Assembly: GCF_000807925.1 (NCBI RefSeq) | Contig: NZ_JRVC01000006.1 | Location: forward strand, 159,946-223,945 | Direction: 5' to 3' | Length of the DNA: 64,000 bases | Source: Novosphingobium subterraneum | Lineage (GTDB): Bacteria > Pseudomonadota > Alphaproteobacteria > Sphingomonadales > Sphingomonadaceae | Part shown: in pieces, positions 26,408-34,743 of the stretch | Numbering within the stretch: the stretch's first letter is position 1 | Layout: each line of letters begins with the position of its first letter | Notes under the pieces: generated by a model | Told to the model about the DNA's origin: nothing | The model's input: only the letters and a program-made list of their open reading frames with translations | Databases searched by the model: none | Translations under genes and position numbers: made by a program

Positions 26408-27126
26408 GCGGTCAGGCTTTCGCGGGCCACGGCGAGGTCCTCGGGCGTGTCGACTTCGAACCACTTGAGGCCGGAAAGCCAGCGCACCTGCGGGGCGGTC
26501 GCCTCGTCCTGCGCCAGTTCATGCAGCACCATCTCGACCGAGGCAGTGGCGAGGTCCTTGGTTTCGCGGACCCTCTCGAACGCGGCCCAGTATGCGTCGC
26601 GGGCTGACTCGCGTACGAACGTCGTGCCGATATAGGCGCCGTCATACCTCGGCAGGGTCTTGGAAATGGCCTGCAGCGCGCCGTCCTTCTCGATGACCTT
26701 CATCTCGTCGGGCAGGACCGGCCGTTCCCGCTCGCAGGCGACCGCCACAGTAGCGCCCGCCGCTTCGGTGGTGAAATGGCGGGTGTACATGTCGGCGGGG
26801 AAGAGGTGGTCGGCGTTGGTCAGCACGAAGGGCGCGTCGCCGATGAGCTCCCGCGCCGCACCCAGCGAGGTCAGGTTCCCGGCTTCGAGCTGCGTGTTGC
26901 GCACGGTCCGCACCGGGGCACCCGGCCACTCGGCAGCGATGTGATCCTCGATCAGCTGCGCGCGATAGCCGGTCACCACGATCACGTCGTCGGCCACCGC
27001 AAGCAGGGCTTCGATCGCGAAATCGAGACAGGTGCGCGAGGCGACCGCCATCAGCGGCTTGGGCAGGGACTCGGTCGCGTCGCCGAGCCGACTGCCACGG
27101 CCCGCAGCAAGGATAACACCTTTCAT
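26404..27126 (-). CDS. Nucleotidyltransferase, IPCT-like (copy B)
   Basis: A 240-residue NTP-transferase-fold protein. VILAAGRGSRLGD and LPKPLMAV form the nucleotide site; AGNLTSLGAARE and VLTNADHLF correspond to the acceptor side. The ADHLF segment parallels ADHMF in copy A, while overall identity looks low, so the two probably use different acceptors or act at different steps. The C-terminal WFEVDTPEDLAVA segment is typical of sugar-phosphate nucleotidyltransferases. It forms a two-gene unit with the HAD phosphatase. Upstream lie the palindromic element and the 11-bp repeats. Confidence 0.78.
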   Translation of the reverse strand: MKGVILAAGRGSRLGDATESLPKPLMAVASRTCLDFAIEALLAVADDVIVVTGYRAQLIEDHIAAEWPGAPVRTVRNTQLEAGNLTSLGAARELIGDAPFVLTNADHLFPADMYTRHFTTEAAGATVAVACERERPVLPDEMKVIEKDGALQAISKTLPRYDGAYIGTTFVRESARDAYWAAFERVRETKDLATASVEMVLHELAQDEATAPQVRWLSGLKWFEVDTPEDLAVARESLTA

Positions 27127-27207
27127 GTTTTCTCACGGTTCCTTGTTGCGGTCGTTGCTTGGGCTAATTTGGGGGAAGGCGGCGCATCGCGCAAGGGGTG
27201 GGGCTGA

Positions 27208-27250
27208 TTGGTGCCGCGTTGCAGCACCAAAGGGTGCCCGAGTTCGCACC
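27208..27250. promoter_or_regulatory. Operator-like element with four GGTGC half-sites
   Basis: TTGGTGC (27208-27214), 9 bases, GCACCAA (27224-27230), then the overlapping GCACC-AAAG-GGTGC palindrome (27224-27237) and a further GCACC at 27246-27250. The part 27211-27236 is shared with the region upstream of ino1. It lies 82-124 bp before the start codon of nucleotidyltransferase B. Confidence 0.5.
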
Positions 27251-27317
27251 AGGTTACCTGCAAGTTGTGCCAGAGTTGCCGGGGAGTTGCCCGGAAGTTC
27301 GGGAGAGTTGGAAATGC
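27242..27317. repeat. Seven-unit phased direct repeat, ~11 bp period
   Basis: Consecutive units each starting with GTT: GTTCGCACCAG, GTTACCTGCAA, GTTGTGCCAGA, GTTGCCGGGGA, GTTGCCCGGAA, GTTCGGGAGA (10 bp), GTTGGAAATGC. Only the GTT and a loose C/G pattern are conserved. The period is close to one helical turn, as in tandem sites for OmpR/PhoB-type regulators. It lies between the ends of two leftward genes, next to the operator-like element. Confidence 0.6.
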
Positions 27318-27321
27318 CGGG

Positions 27322-28434
27322 TCAGAGCTGGCGCATGTGCGGCGGAAGCAGCAAGCCTTCGCTGTCGGCGGCAATCAGCGGCGCGCACCAGGCCACTGCG
27401 CCAAGCCAGATGCACAGGCCGCCGAGCAGCATTCCCGGGAGGACCCAGGCAAGGCCCAGGAGGCAGAACACGCAGGCAACAAGCACATAGACGTCGCGCT
27501 TGAACAGGCGCTCCAGCGTCAGCGTCACGCTCTGCAGGATCGGACGACCTTCCAGCCTGCGCTCAAGCGCCGCGCGCAGAACATCGAAGCTGCCGCGCTT
27601 GGGGCCGATACGGACAAGGATGCTCATGGCCACGATGCCGCAGACCAGCAACACCACGCAGGCCAGGGCAATCCAGCCATAATCCAAGCCATAGGTGCGG
27701 ATGACGCCGGTCATCAGCCCGATCACGAAGCCGAGATTGGCCACCATGTCGCAGGCGGTATCGAGCAGCGCACCGCGCCGGCTCATCGCCCACGAGACGC
27801 GGGCAATGTCGCCATCGACGCAATCGGTGACGGAAACCGCCTGGAACAGGAAACCGCCCAGGGCCAGCCATTCCACGCCGCCCTGTCCCAGAATGACGGC
27901 CATCACCATGGCCAGCGCCAGGGTGAACCAGGTGATGGGGTCGGGACCAAGGCCGAACTTCATCGCCAGCGCGGACATGCGGAACGAAATCGGCCGGTTG
28001 ATCCAGCGACCTACCGGTCCTTCAGTGGGCTTCAGCGTCGCGCGCAGCAGCGCCAGGACGGTGGCATGGTCGCTCTCGGCGCGAATCAGCCGTGGATCGC
28101 CGCGGACCAGAACCAGCGCCGGATCCTCGCGCAGGGCTTCGAGCGCGGCCTTGGTGGGCTGCGCATCGGCTGGCAGCAGCGCGGTGCCGGATGGCAGCGG
28201 CGCAGACGGTGCGGCGTAGGTGATCTGCGGCAAGGGGCGCGCGCGCATCGTGAAACTGCGCTGCCAGTCATCGGCGACCGGAGAATCGGCGAGAATCACG
28301 ATTGCGCTGGCGCCTGTGAGATCGGCAAGAATCACCGCTCGTGCCACGCCGCTGATGCCACCGATGCGGCGGCGCAGGTAGGGACTTGCCGGAATCGCGA
28401 CGGAAAACGGGGTATTCAAGCGTGCGTGCCTCAT
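27322..28434 (-). CDS. CDP-alcohol phosphotransferase with degenerate N-terminal nucleotidyltransferase-like domain
   Basis: A 370-residue membrane protein in two parts. The C-terminal part (about 130-370) is a CDP-alcohol phosphotransferase with six predicted helices and the motif DCVDGDIAR followed by GALLDTACD, matching DGxxAR-(8-9)-GxxxDxxxD. The N-terminal ~125 residues (GISGVARAVILADLTGA, SAIVILADS) look like a decayed NTP-transferase fold without its glycine-rich loop. This order matches the bifunctional IPCT/DIPPS enzymes of thermophiles, here with the cytidylyltransferase half lost and apparently replaced by separate genes. CDP-inositol as donor is inferred. It diverges from the second CDP-alcohol phosphotransferase gene across 110 bp. 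Confidence 0.8.
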   Translation of the reverse strand: MRHARLNTPFSVAIPASPYLRRRIGGISGVARAVILADLTGASAIVILADSPVADDWQRSFTMRARPLPQITYAAPSAPLPSGTALLPADAQPTKAALEALREDPALVLVRGDPRLIRAESDHATVLALLRATLKPTEGPVGRWINRPISFRMSALAMKFGLGPDPITWFTLALAMVMAVILGQGGVEWLALGGFLFQAVSVTDCVDGDIARVSWAMSRRGALLDTACDMVANLGFVIGLMTGVIRTYGLDYGWIALACVVLLVCGIVAMSILVRIGPKRGSFDVLRAALERRLEGRPILQSVTLTLERLFKRDVYVLVACVFCLLGLAWVLPGMLLGGLCIWLGAVAWCAPLIAADSEGLLLPPHMRQL

Positions 28435-28544
28435 CCAGAGCCATCAGGCCCTTTCCACGGCCTATAGACACGGCTACCTGATGCGCCAAGCCAGCATCGT
28501 CGGGATACTTGCTGGCTGGCCAAGGCATTCAAGGGGTCGCAAGG

Positions 28545-29477
28545 GTGAACGCGGGAAACAGGACCGGGGCAATCGAGCGGCCCAAGCGTCCGCGTGAATT
28601 GCAGGACAGGCTGAACTACCATCTCTACCATCCGCTGGCGTGGCGGCTGGCGCGGATTCTTGCGCATACGCCGCTCACCCCCAACATGGTCTCGGTCTTC
28701 GGCGGCCTGCTCGTCGTGGCGGCAGGCGTGGTCTATTTCAACATGGATTCGACCGGCGGCCCATGGGCGCTCGGCTGGCCGATGGGCGCGATGCTGGGCA
28801 TGGCCCTGCACATGAGCTGGCACGTGGTCGACGGTGCCGACGGCGATCTGGCGCGGATCACCGGCAGGACCAGCCCGATCGGCGAGATGGTCGACGGCAT
28901 CTGCGACTATGCCAGCCATATCGTGCTCTACGTCCTGCTCGCCTTCGTGCTGACCCGGCAGATCGGGTCCGGGCAGGCCTGGGCCTGGACTCTCGCCGCA
29001 GGCGCCAGCCACATCGTGCAGTCCAATCATGTCGAGGTGCAGCGCCGGTTCTACCAGTACTGGACCTATGCGGTCCCGTGGCTGAACAATGCCAAGGACA
29101 ACAACGCCGGCCTGTTCGGGGAAAAGACCCTGTTCGCGCGCCTGTTCGAGCCGATCGCGCGCGGATACCTGTTCCTCGCCGCCGGGATGACGCCGCACGC
29201 ACGACAGATCGACGAAGCAGTGCGACAGGCGCTGGCAGCGGATGACAAGCCAAGGCTCGCTGCCATCCGTGCCGAAGTGGCGCGCGAGCAAAAGCCGCTG
29301 CTCGATTTCCTCAAGCTGCTGGGCCCCAATCCGCGCGCGATCGTGCTGGGGCTGGGCATGATTGCGGGCAGCCCGGTCTATTACTTCTTCTATCAGGTGG
29401 TGGTGCTCAACCTGCTGCTGCTGATCTCGGTGCAGCTTCACAACCGCGCCGCCAAGCGCACGGCATCAAGGATCTGA
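28545..29477 (+). CDS. CDP-alcohol phosphotransferase family protein (second copy)
   Basis: A 310-residue membrane enzyme with the complete catalytic motif DGADGDLAR then GEMVDGICD (about residues 97-125), inside six predicted transmembrane helices. A cytosolic N-terminus (ERPKRPRELQDRLNYHLYHPL) precedes the membrane part, and a charged loop near 200-265 separates the last helices. The donor may be CDP-inositol, CDP-glycerol or CDP-diacylglycerol; the sequence does not decide. Start is GTG at 28545 with AAGGGG about 8 bases upstream; a TTG at 28509 is less likely. The stop codon abuts the flippase stop on the other strand (TGATCA). Confidence 0.8.
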   Translation: MNAGNRTGAIERPKRPRELQDRLNYHLYHPLAWRLARILAHTPLTPNMVSVFGGLLVVAAGVVYFNMDSTGGPWALGWPMGAMLGMALHMSWHVVDGADGDLARITGRTSPIGEMVDGICDYASHIVLYVLLAFVLTRQIGSGQAWAWTLAAGASHIVQSNHVEVQRRFYQYWTYAVPWLNNAKDNNAGLFGEKTLFARLFEPIARGYLFLAAGMTPHARQIDEAVRQALAADDKPRLAAIRAEVAREQKPLLDFLKLLGPNPRAIVLGLGMIAGSPVYYFFYQVVVLNLLLLISVQLHNRAAKRTASRI

Positions 29478-30980
29478 TCAGTTGATGCGGTAGCGGTTGA
29501 GCGAAAGTACGCCTGGCTGCGCCTTGCGCCAGACCATCACGAAGCCTGCATAGAACAGCAACGCGATCATCGGCGCCATGGCGTTGGTCACGACGGGATG
29601 CGCGTCGGCAAGAGCCGTGCCCTTGGCAAGGCCGCCAAGCCATATGCCCAGCAGCACTGCCGCTCCCGCTGCAAGCACGGGAATCGCGGCGTGGAACGGA
29701 TGGGGTCGCACACCGAGGCCCGAAAGCCAGTGGCGCCGCATGTAGGACGCGACCAGCGCTGCCAGCAGCATGGCCAGCGCCGCGCCGAGAATGCCGTACT
29801 CCGGGGTCAGCAGCGGGATGGCGAGCCCGGCAATCACGATCAGGATCAGGTTGACCTGCAGGGCAAGCGCCGGGCGGCGGTAGTAGAGGATAAGCTCTGA
29901 TACTCCGAATGCGCCGTTGACGGTTTCGGCCAGCACCATCGCCAGCAGCGCGGCATAACCGCCTGCATAGTGGGCGCCGAACAGATCGAGCAAGGCCTCG
30001 CCGGTTGCCGCCATCAGCAGGACCACGCCAAGCTGGATGGTCAGGATCACGCGCGTTGCCGCCGCCGTGGCCTTGCCGGTGGCGATATCGCCATCGGTCA
30101 TCATGGTGCGGGCCGTAAGCGGGGTGAGGATGCCGTCGAAGGCCTGGCGTACCTGCAGGATCGGCGTGCGCAGCTGTCGCAGCACACCATAGACACCGAC
30201 CGCTGCATCGCCGAGCAGGAAGCCGACGAGATAAAGGTCGATGCGCTGGGCCAGCGTGGTCAGGAAGTCGCTGCCGCTGGCCGGCACCAGTGCGCGGACG
30301 CGGCGGAGCAGTTCGGACGGGTGCGGACGCCAGCGTCGCAAGCCAAGCGGACCGAGGCAGTGCCGCGCGCTCCACAGCGAGAACAGCGCGAGGGCGATCG
30401 ATCCGGCCCAGTAGCCGATGATCATGCCGGTCTGTTCGAAGCCCAGATACCAGGCGCCGAAGGCCACCGCGGTCATCACATAGGGTTCGACAAGACCGCG
30501 TGCGATGACCTCGTAGCGCATCTTGTGGGTCCAGCGCGTGGCAGCGAGTGCAATATCGCCAGTGATCTGGCCGAGCACGGCAGGGGCTATCAGGGCGAGG
30601 GCAAGGCGCAGGCTTTCGGACACGAGGCCATCCGGCAGCGCCTGCGCGCCCAGAACCAGCAGCACCGAGACCGCCATTCCGGCAAGCGCGGCAAGCAGTA
30701 GCGCATCAAGCAGGACATGGGTGGCGCTGCGCCGGGCATTGTCCGGCGTCGTCTCTTCCAGCCAGGGAAAGATCATGCGCTTGAGGCCCAGGCTGGCGAT
30801 CGGCACGGCAAGTTCGACCATTGCGCTGGCCATGGTGAACACGCCGTAGTTTGCCGCACCATAGAGCCGTGCGCCGACATAGAGGAACGATGCGCGCGCG
30901 GCGAAGCGGATGACGAAGCTCAGGGCGTTCGATCCCGCGCCGCGCGCGATTACTGTCTGTGAGCCCCGGTCTGCCGTCAT
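29478..30980 (-). CDS. Lipid/oligosaccharide flippase (MOP superfamily, Wzx-like)
   Basis: A 500-residue polytopic protein with about 12-14 predicted membrane helices. It matches polysaccharide biosynthesis/flippase proteins: GSNALSFVIRFAARASFLYVGARLYG at the start, a SLGLKRMIFPWLEE loop, RIDLYLVGFLLGDAAVGVYGVLRQLRTP near the middle and a long run of helices at the end. Such proteins move lipid-linked head groups across the inner membrane. Position beside two CDP-alcohol phosphotransferases suggests the cargo is their product. Start ATG at 30978-30980; a longer in-frame start adds 13 residues without signal. The 3' end meets the CDP-alcohol phosphotransferase gene head-on. Confidence 0.82.
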   Translation of the reverse strand: MTADRGSQTVIARGAGSNALSFVIRFAARASFLYVGARLYGAANYGVFTMASAMVELAVPIASLGLKRMIFPWLEETTPDNARRSATHVLLDALLLAALAGMAVSVLLVLGAQALPDGLVSESLRLALALIAPAVLGQITGDIALAATRWTHKMRYEVIARGLVEPYVMTAVAFGAWYLGFEQTGMIIGYWAGSIALALFSLWSARHCLGPLGLRRWRPHPSELLRRVRALVPASGSDFLTTLAQRIDLYLVGFLLGDAAVGVYGVLRQLRTPILQVRQAFDGILTPLTARTMMTDGDIATGKATAAATRVILTIQLGVVLLMAATGEALLDLFGAHYAGGYAALLAMVLAETVNGAFGVSELILYYRRPALALQVNLILIVIAGLAIPLLTPEYGILGAALAMLLAALVASYMRRHWLSGLGVRPHPFHAAIPVLAAGAAVLLGIWLGGLAKGTALADAHPVVTNAMAPMIALLFYAGFVMVWRKAQPGVLSLNRYRIN

Positions 30981-31044
30981 TGCGCCCGCGCGCTTGGCGA
31001 CAAATGCGCGCTGGCGCAAGGGTGCCGGGGTGCGTGGAGCGCGG

Positions 31045-32367
31045 TCAGGCCGGGTCGCGCTTCATGGCGACAAGGCACAGCAGCACGACGCCGAGCGCCA
31101 GAACTTCCATCACGCCCCAGGCAAGCCATTGCGAATGGTTGTAGAGCCAGACGCCGATGGCGGGTGCCGCGATGTAGGCCGCGCCGTTCACCGAAGCGAC
31201 GATGCCGGCGGACTGGCCCTGTTCGGCCGGCGAAACGGCAAGGCTGGCGCCCGAGGTGAAACCGGGGCGGAACAGGCCGAAGCCCATCGAAGCAATGGCA
31301 AAACCGACTGCTATGGTGTGAAGGTCACGGCCCATGGCAACGGGCACGATGCCGGCAGCGGCCAGGCTCATTCCCCACAGCGTTGAGGTTCTGGGTCCGA
31401 GGCCAAGCATGGGGATCAGCCCCCACTGCGCGAGCAAGGTCGCCACCGCGCCGCACATCAGCACGAGGCCGACCGGGCCCGCGCCCGCATCGGGATCACC
31501 CCTCAGGCCGAGCCGGTCGAGCAGCAGGAAGCCGATGACGCCAAGCAGCATGGCCTGCGCGTGTCCGCCCACCAGACCTGCCGCAAGCCATGCCCGCAAC
31601 CGGCGGTCGGTCCAGCGCAGACGGTCGATTACCTGATGCTGCGGCTCCGCTTCGGGCAGTTCGTCGGGACTGCCATCGGGATGATCCTCCACCATGCGAG
31701 GATTGGACGAGGCGCTGAACGGCGCCGACATCACCTCGCCCCGCGCGGCAAAGCGGGGATCGTCATCGGGCAGTTGCGTGCGCAGCAGGACCAGCACGAT
31801 CACCCCGAACAGCGCAAACATGGCAAAGGGGCCGACCAGCCCGAGGCCGGGCAGGATCAGCAGCGGAGCAAGCGCGGGGCCCAGGACCGTGCCCAGACCG
31901 AAGCTCGAAGCGACCAGCGACAGCGCCTTGGTCCGCTCGGCACGGCCGGTGCGGCTGGCGACATAGGCCTGCACAGCAGGTGGCGCGGCCGATCCGAAGC
32001 CGCCGTACAGCGAACGGGCGATGGCAAACAGGATCATGGTCAGGCTCGCGCCGAACCGGCCATCGAGGCCGAAGTGGAGGATCGCCCCGCACAGGGCGAA
32101 TGAGGAAATGAAGCCGATAACCCCCAAGGCCATCATCGCCTTGCGCCCGCGACGGTCGGACCGGCGCGCCCAGTAGGGGGCCATGATCACCCAGAGCAGC
32201 GCCGACCAGGAATAAGCGAGGCTTACCCAGACGTCGGCAATGCCAAGGCGCGTGCCGATCGAGGGCATGACCGATTGCATGGCAGTATTGCCCGCCGCCG
32301 TGACCAGCATGACCGCAAAAAGCAGGGCCATGCGCTCTTTCGGCAGGCGGATGGCACCCTCGCTCAT
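31045..32367 (-). CDS. MFS transporter
   Basis: A 440-residue major facilitator with twelve predicted helices in two halves separated by a long hydrophilic loop (about 215-250, with SSNPRMVEDHPDGSPDELPE). The loop after helix 2 carries WARRSDRRGRKAMM, the standard MFS motif A, and a second half begins near WTDRRLRAWLAAG. The substrate is unknown; multidrug or tetracycline-like exporters are closest in style. Start ATG at 32365-32367 is near the first helix; a TTG 17 codons upstream is an alternative and neither has a strong ribosome site. It is transcribed toward the flippase gene with 64 bp between. Confidence 0.82.
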   Translation of the reverse strand: MSEGAIRLPKERMALLFAVMLVTAAGNTAMQSVMPSIGTRLGIADVWVSLAYSWSALLWVIMAPYWARRSDRRGRKAMMALGVIGFISSFALCGAILHFGLDGRFGASLTMILFAIARSLYGGFGSAAPPAVQAYVASRTGRAERTKALSLVASSFGLGTVLGPALAPLLILPGLGLVGPFAMFALFGVIVLVLLRTQLPDDDPRFAARGEVMSAPFSASSNPRMVEDHPDGSPDELPEAEPQHQVIDRLRWTDRRLRAWLAAGLVGGHAQAMLLGVIGFLLLDRLGLRGDPDAGAGPVGLVLMCGAVATLLAQWGLIPMLGLGPRTSTLWGMSLAAAGIVPVAMGRDLHTIAVGFAIASMGFGLFRPGFTSGASLAVSPAEQGQSAGIVASVNGAAYIAAPAIGVWLYNHSQWLAWGVMEVLALGVVLLCLVAMKRDPA

Positions 32368-32512
32368 GCCTTCACGCCCAAGGCGGGGATCGAAATTGTC
32401 CACGGCTGGTTCATCCAATGCTGACTAGGCCGGGCGAACGGTGCTTGCAATGGCAGGCCAAATTTGCGACCCGCTTCAGCCAAGCTTGACCGGCAGAGGA
32501 CCATTTCCTGCA

Positions 32513-33139
32513 ATGACTTCGACCCAGGTGGCGCGTGAGCCTCTTCTTCAGCGGGCAAAACGCAAGGTGGAACGCTTGGCTGGGCCGGCCGGGATTTTCT
32601 TCAAGGGCTTCCTCAAGCACCCCGCCATGGTGGGCGCAATCGTGCCGTCTTCGAACCGCACGATCGAGCGCGTGCTCTCGGTGGTCGATTGGGAAGAATG
32701 CCGCCTTTTCGTGGAATATGGCCCGGGTGTCGGCACCTTCTGTCGTCCGGTGCTGGAAAAGCTGCGCCGCGATGGCCGCCTGATCGTGATCGACACGAAC
32801 CCCGATTTCATCGCCTACCTGCAGAAGACGATCGGGGACAGCCGCTTCATCGCCGTGCATGGTTCGGCTGCCGATGTGGAAGAGATCGTCAAGGCGCATG
32901 GCTTCGACCATGCCGACTACGTGCTTTCCGGCCTGCCGTTCTCGAACCTGCCCGAAGGCGTCGGCCCTGCGATCATGGGCGCAACGCATCGCGTGCTGCG
33001 CCCGGGCGGCGCGTTCCTCGTCTATCAGTACACCGCCCGCGCGCGCGATCTGATGGGCCAGTTCTTCCGCCGCATCGACAAGGGCTTCGAGCCGCTCAAC
33101 GTTCCGCCCTGCGTGATCAGCTGGGGCTGGAAGGAATAA
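32513..33139 (+). CDS. Phospholipid N-methyltransferase-like SAM-dependent methyltransferase
   Basis: A 208-residue class I methyltransferase. The SAM-binding strand and loop are VEYGPGVGTFCRPVLEKL near residue 65, with LIVIDTNPDF as the acidic strand end, and a SGLPFSNLPEG motif IV near 137. The N-terminal helical region (FFKGFLKHPAMVGAIVPSSN) is characteristic of PmtA-type phosphatidylethanolamine N-methyltransferases of alphaproteobacteria; a paralogue acting on another substrate is possible. Start ATG at 32513 has AGAGGA about 12 bases upstream. Divergent from the MFS gene. Confidence 0.78.
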   Translation: MTSTQVAREPLLQRAKRKVERLAGPAGIFFKGFLKHPAMVGAIVPSSNRTIERVLSVVDWEECRLFVEYGPGVGTFCRPVLEKLRRDGRLIVIDTNPDFIAYLQKTIGDSRFIAVHGSAADVEEIVKAHGFDHADYVLSGLPFSNLPEGVGPAIMGATHRVLRPGGAFLVYQYTARARDLMGQFFRRIDKGFEPLNVPPCVISWGWKE

Positions 33140-33143
33140 CCCT

Positions 33144-33977
33144 TCAGTCGAAGATCGAGCGGATTTCCAAAGTGTTCGGTCCGCCGAGCTGGCGGTAGAC
33201 CGCCGCCAGCACCGCGATGAAATAGATCAGCGCGCCCGAGGTGATCGCGCTTGAAACCGCGGCTGTCAGCACGCGCTGCAATTCGCCGCCGGTCGTCAGC
33301 ACCAGGACGACGCCGACCAGCATCATGGCCAGGCCATAGACCACCGCAAAGAGCAGGCCGAGAAGCACGAGGAAGGCCAGCAGGCGGCCCGAATTGCCCT
33401 GGGTCAGCGCCCACGAGCGGCGCAGGGCCCGGATCGGGTTGCGCTCGCCCTCGATGGCGAGAACCGGCGCGACGAGCGCCATGCGCAGGCTGCACCAGAC
33501 CATCGCCACGAATGCGGCAAGGATGACGATCGCACCAATGGCCTGAACGCCGGTCAGCGCGGCCGCGCTCACCAGCACGAGGAACGCCATGCCAAGCGCA
33601 CCACCGACGATGATCTGTGCCAGCACATAGGGCCCCAGCGCGCGAAAACCGCGCGCGATGGCCTGGGCAACGGTCGGCCGGTCAGGATCGGTCATGACAA
33701 TGAGCACGGTGACCGTCCCGGCCATCTGCAGCAGCGTGACGATGATCAGCAGGGGCAGTGACGAAGTCCAGGCATCGGCCATGATCTCCATCATCCGGCC
33801 CGGCGGCGTGCCGGGCGCCATCTGCGGTTCGGGCACGAAGATCGAGAAGGCAAGGCCCGGCAGCAGGAAGAATACGCCGGCAATGGCCATCAACACATCG
33901 CGGTTCGTCGCAACGAGGCGCGTGGCGGTCTTCCAGGCAAGGCTGCTGTCAAGTTTGCTGTCAGGGCGAGGCGTCAT
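33144..33977 (-). CDS. Polytopic membrane protein (YciC/glycerophosphodiesterase membrane-domain-like)
   Basis: A 277-residue protein with about six predicted helices. The pattern of paired helices around [25 protein letters not shown], a segment seen in the membrane domains associated with glycerophosphodiester phosphodiesterases and in YciC-like proteins, supports the family but no enzymatic residues are visible. The N-terminus is cytosolic ([21 protein letters not shown]). Function unknown. It converges on the methyltransferase gene with only 4 bp between stops and diverges from lipB. Confidence 0.7.
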   Translation of the reverse strand: MTPRPDSKLDSSLAWKTATRLVATNRDVLMAIAGVFFLLPGLAFSIFVPEPQMAPGTPPGRMMEIMADAWTSSLPLLIIVTLLQMAGTVTVLIVMTDPDRPTVAQAIARGFRALGPYVLAQIIVGGALGMAFLVLVSAAALTGVQAIGAIVILAAFVAMVWCSLRMALVAPVLAIEGERNPIRALRRSWALTQGNSGRLLAFLVLLGLLFAVVYGLAMMLVGVVLVLTTGGELQRVLTAAVSSAITSGALIYFIAVLAAVYRQLGGPNTLEIRSIFD

Positions 33978-34074
33978 GCCGTGCGCAATAGCAGCGTCGG
34001 ACGATCACGTCGAACGTCAGTTTTGCGTGCCCAGCCTCTTGTCACCCGTCCGGCGCTGGGCCATTTCGCAGGCC

Positions 34075-34743
34075 ATGGCCCGAAATGAGACTATCGAGAT
34101 CCGGTGCGAAAGCGCGCAAGTGCCCTATCGCGTTGCGCTGGACGAAATGGCCCGGCGCAATGCCGCGATTGCCGAGGGCGGCGCACAGGAACTGATCTGG
34201 CTGCTCGAACATCCGCCGGTCTATACCGCCGGGACCAGCGCCGCGCCCGACGAACTGCTCGATCCGCGCTTCGAGGTGGTCGAGGCCGGGCGGGGCGGGC
34301 GTTACACCTATCACGGGCCGGGGCAGCGCGTGGGCTATGTCCTGCTCGACCTGCGCAAGCGGGCGCGGGACGTGCGCGGTTTTGTTCATGCGCTCGAAGG
34401 CTGGGTGATCGATACGCTGGCCGATTTCGGTGTCGAATCTTGGCGAGCCGAAGGGCGAGTCGGCATCTGGACGCATGGTGCCGACAGGCGCGAGGCCAAG
34501 ATCGGTGCCATCGGCGTGCGCATCCGCCGATGGGTGACGATGCATGGATTTTCAGTCAATCTCTCGCCCGATCTCTCGCACTTTGGCGGTATCGTGCCCT
34601 GCGGGATCGAGGAATTCGGCGTGACGAGTCTTGCCGCGCTGGGCAAGGAGGTTACACCGGAAGCGTGGGACGAGGCGCTGCTCTCGCACCTCGATCGTTT
34701 TCTCGAACGTCTGGATACGCCGTGCCCGCCATCAGCCGCCTGA
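34075..34743 (+). CDS. lipB: Octanoyltransferase
   Basis: Transfers octanoyl from octanoyl-ACP to lipoyl domains of 2-oxoacid dehydrogenases and GcvH. 222 residues from the ATG at 34075. Signatures: [14 protein letters not shown] near 50, [22 protein letters not shown] near 78 with the conserved His, [17 protein letters not shown] near 145 with the catalytic Lys, and [11 protein letters not shown] near 172 with the catalytic Cys. All active residues are intact. The downstream lipoprotein starts inside its 3' end (22-bp overlap). Confidence 0.95.
   Translation: MARNETIEIRCESAQVPYRVALDEMARRNAAIAEGGAQELIWLLEHPPVYTAGTSAAPDELLDPRFEVVEAGRGGRYTYHGPGQRVGYVLLDLRKRARDVRGFVHALEGWVIDTLADFGVESWRAEGRVGIWTHGADRREAKIGAIGVRIRRWVTMHGFSVNLSPDLSHFGGIVPCGIEEFGVTSLAALGKEVTPEAWDEALLSHLDRFLERLDTPCPPSAA

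Noticed and set aside
27242..27317. CRISPR array
   Set aside because: Units are only about 11 bp, have no spacers and are too diverged; no cas genes are present.
27208..28467. A 419-codon rightward open frame over the repeats and the first phosphotransferase gene
   Set aside because: It is antisense to the CDP-alcohol phosphotransferase, whose catalytic motif and helices are clear on the minus strand.
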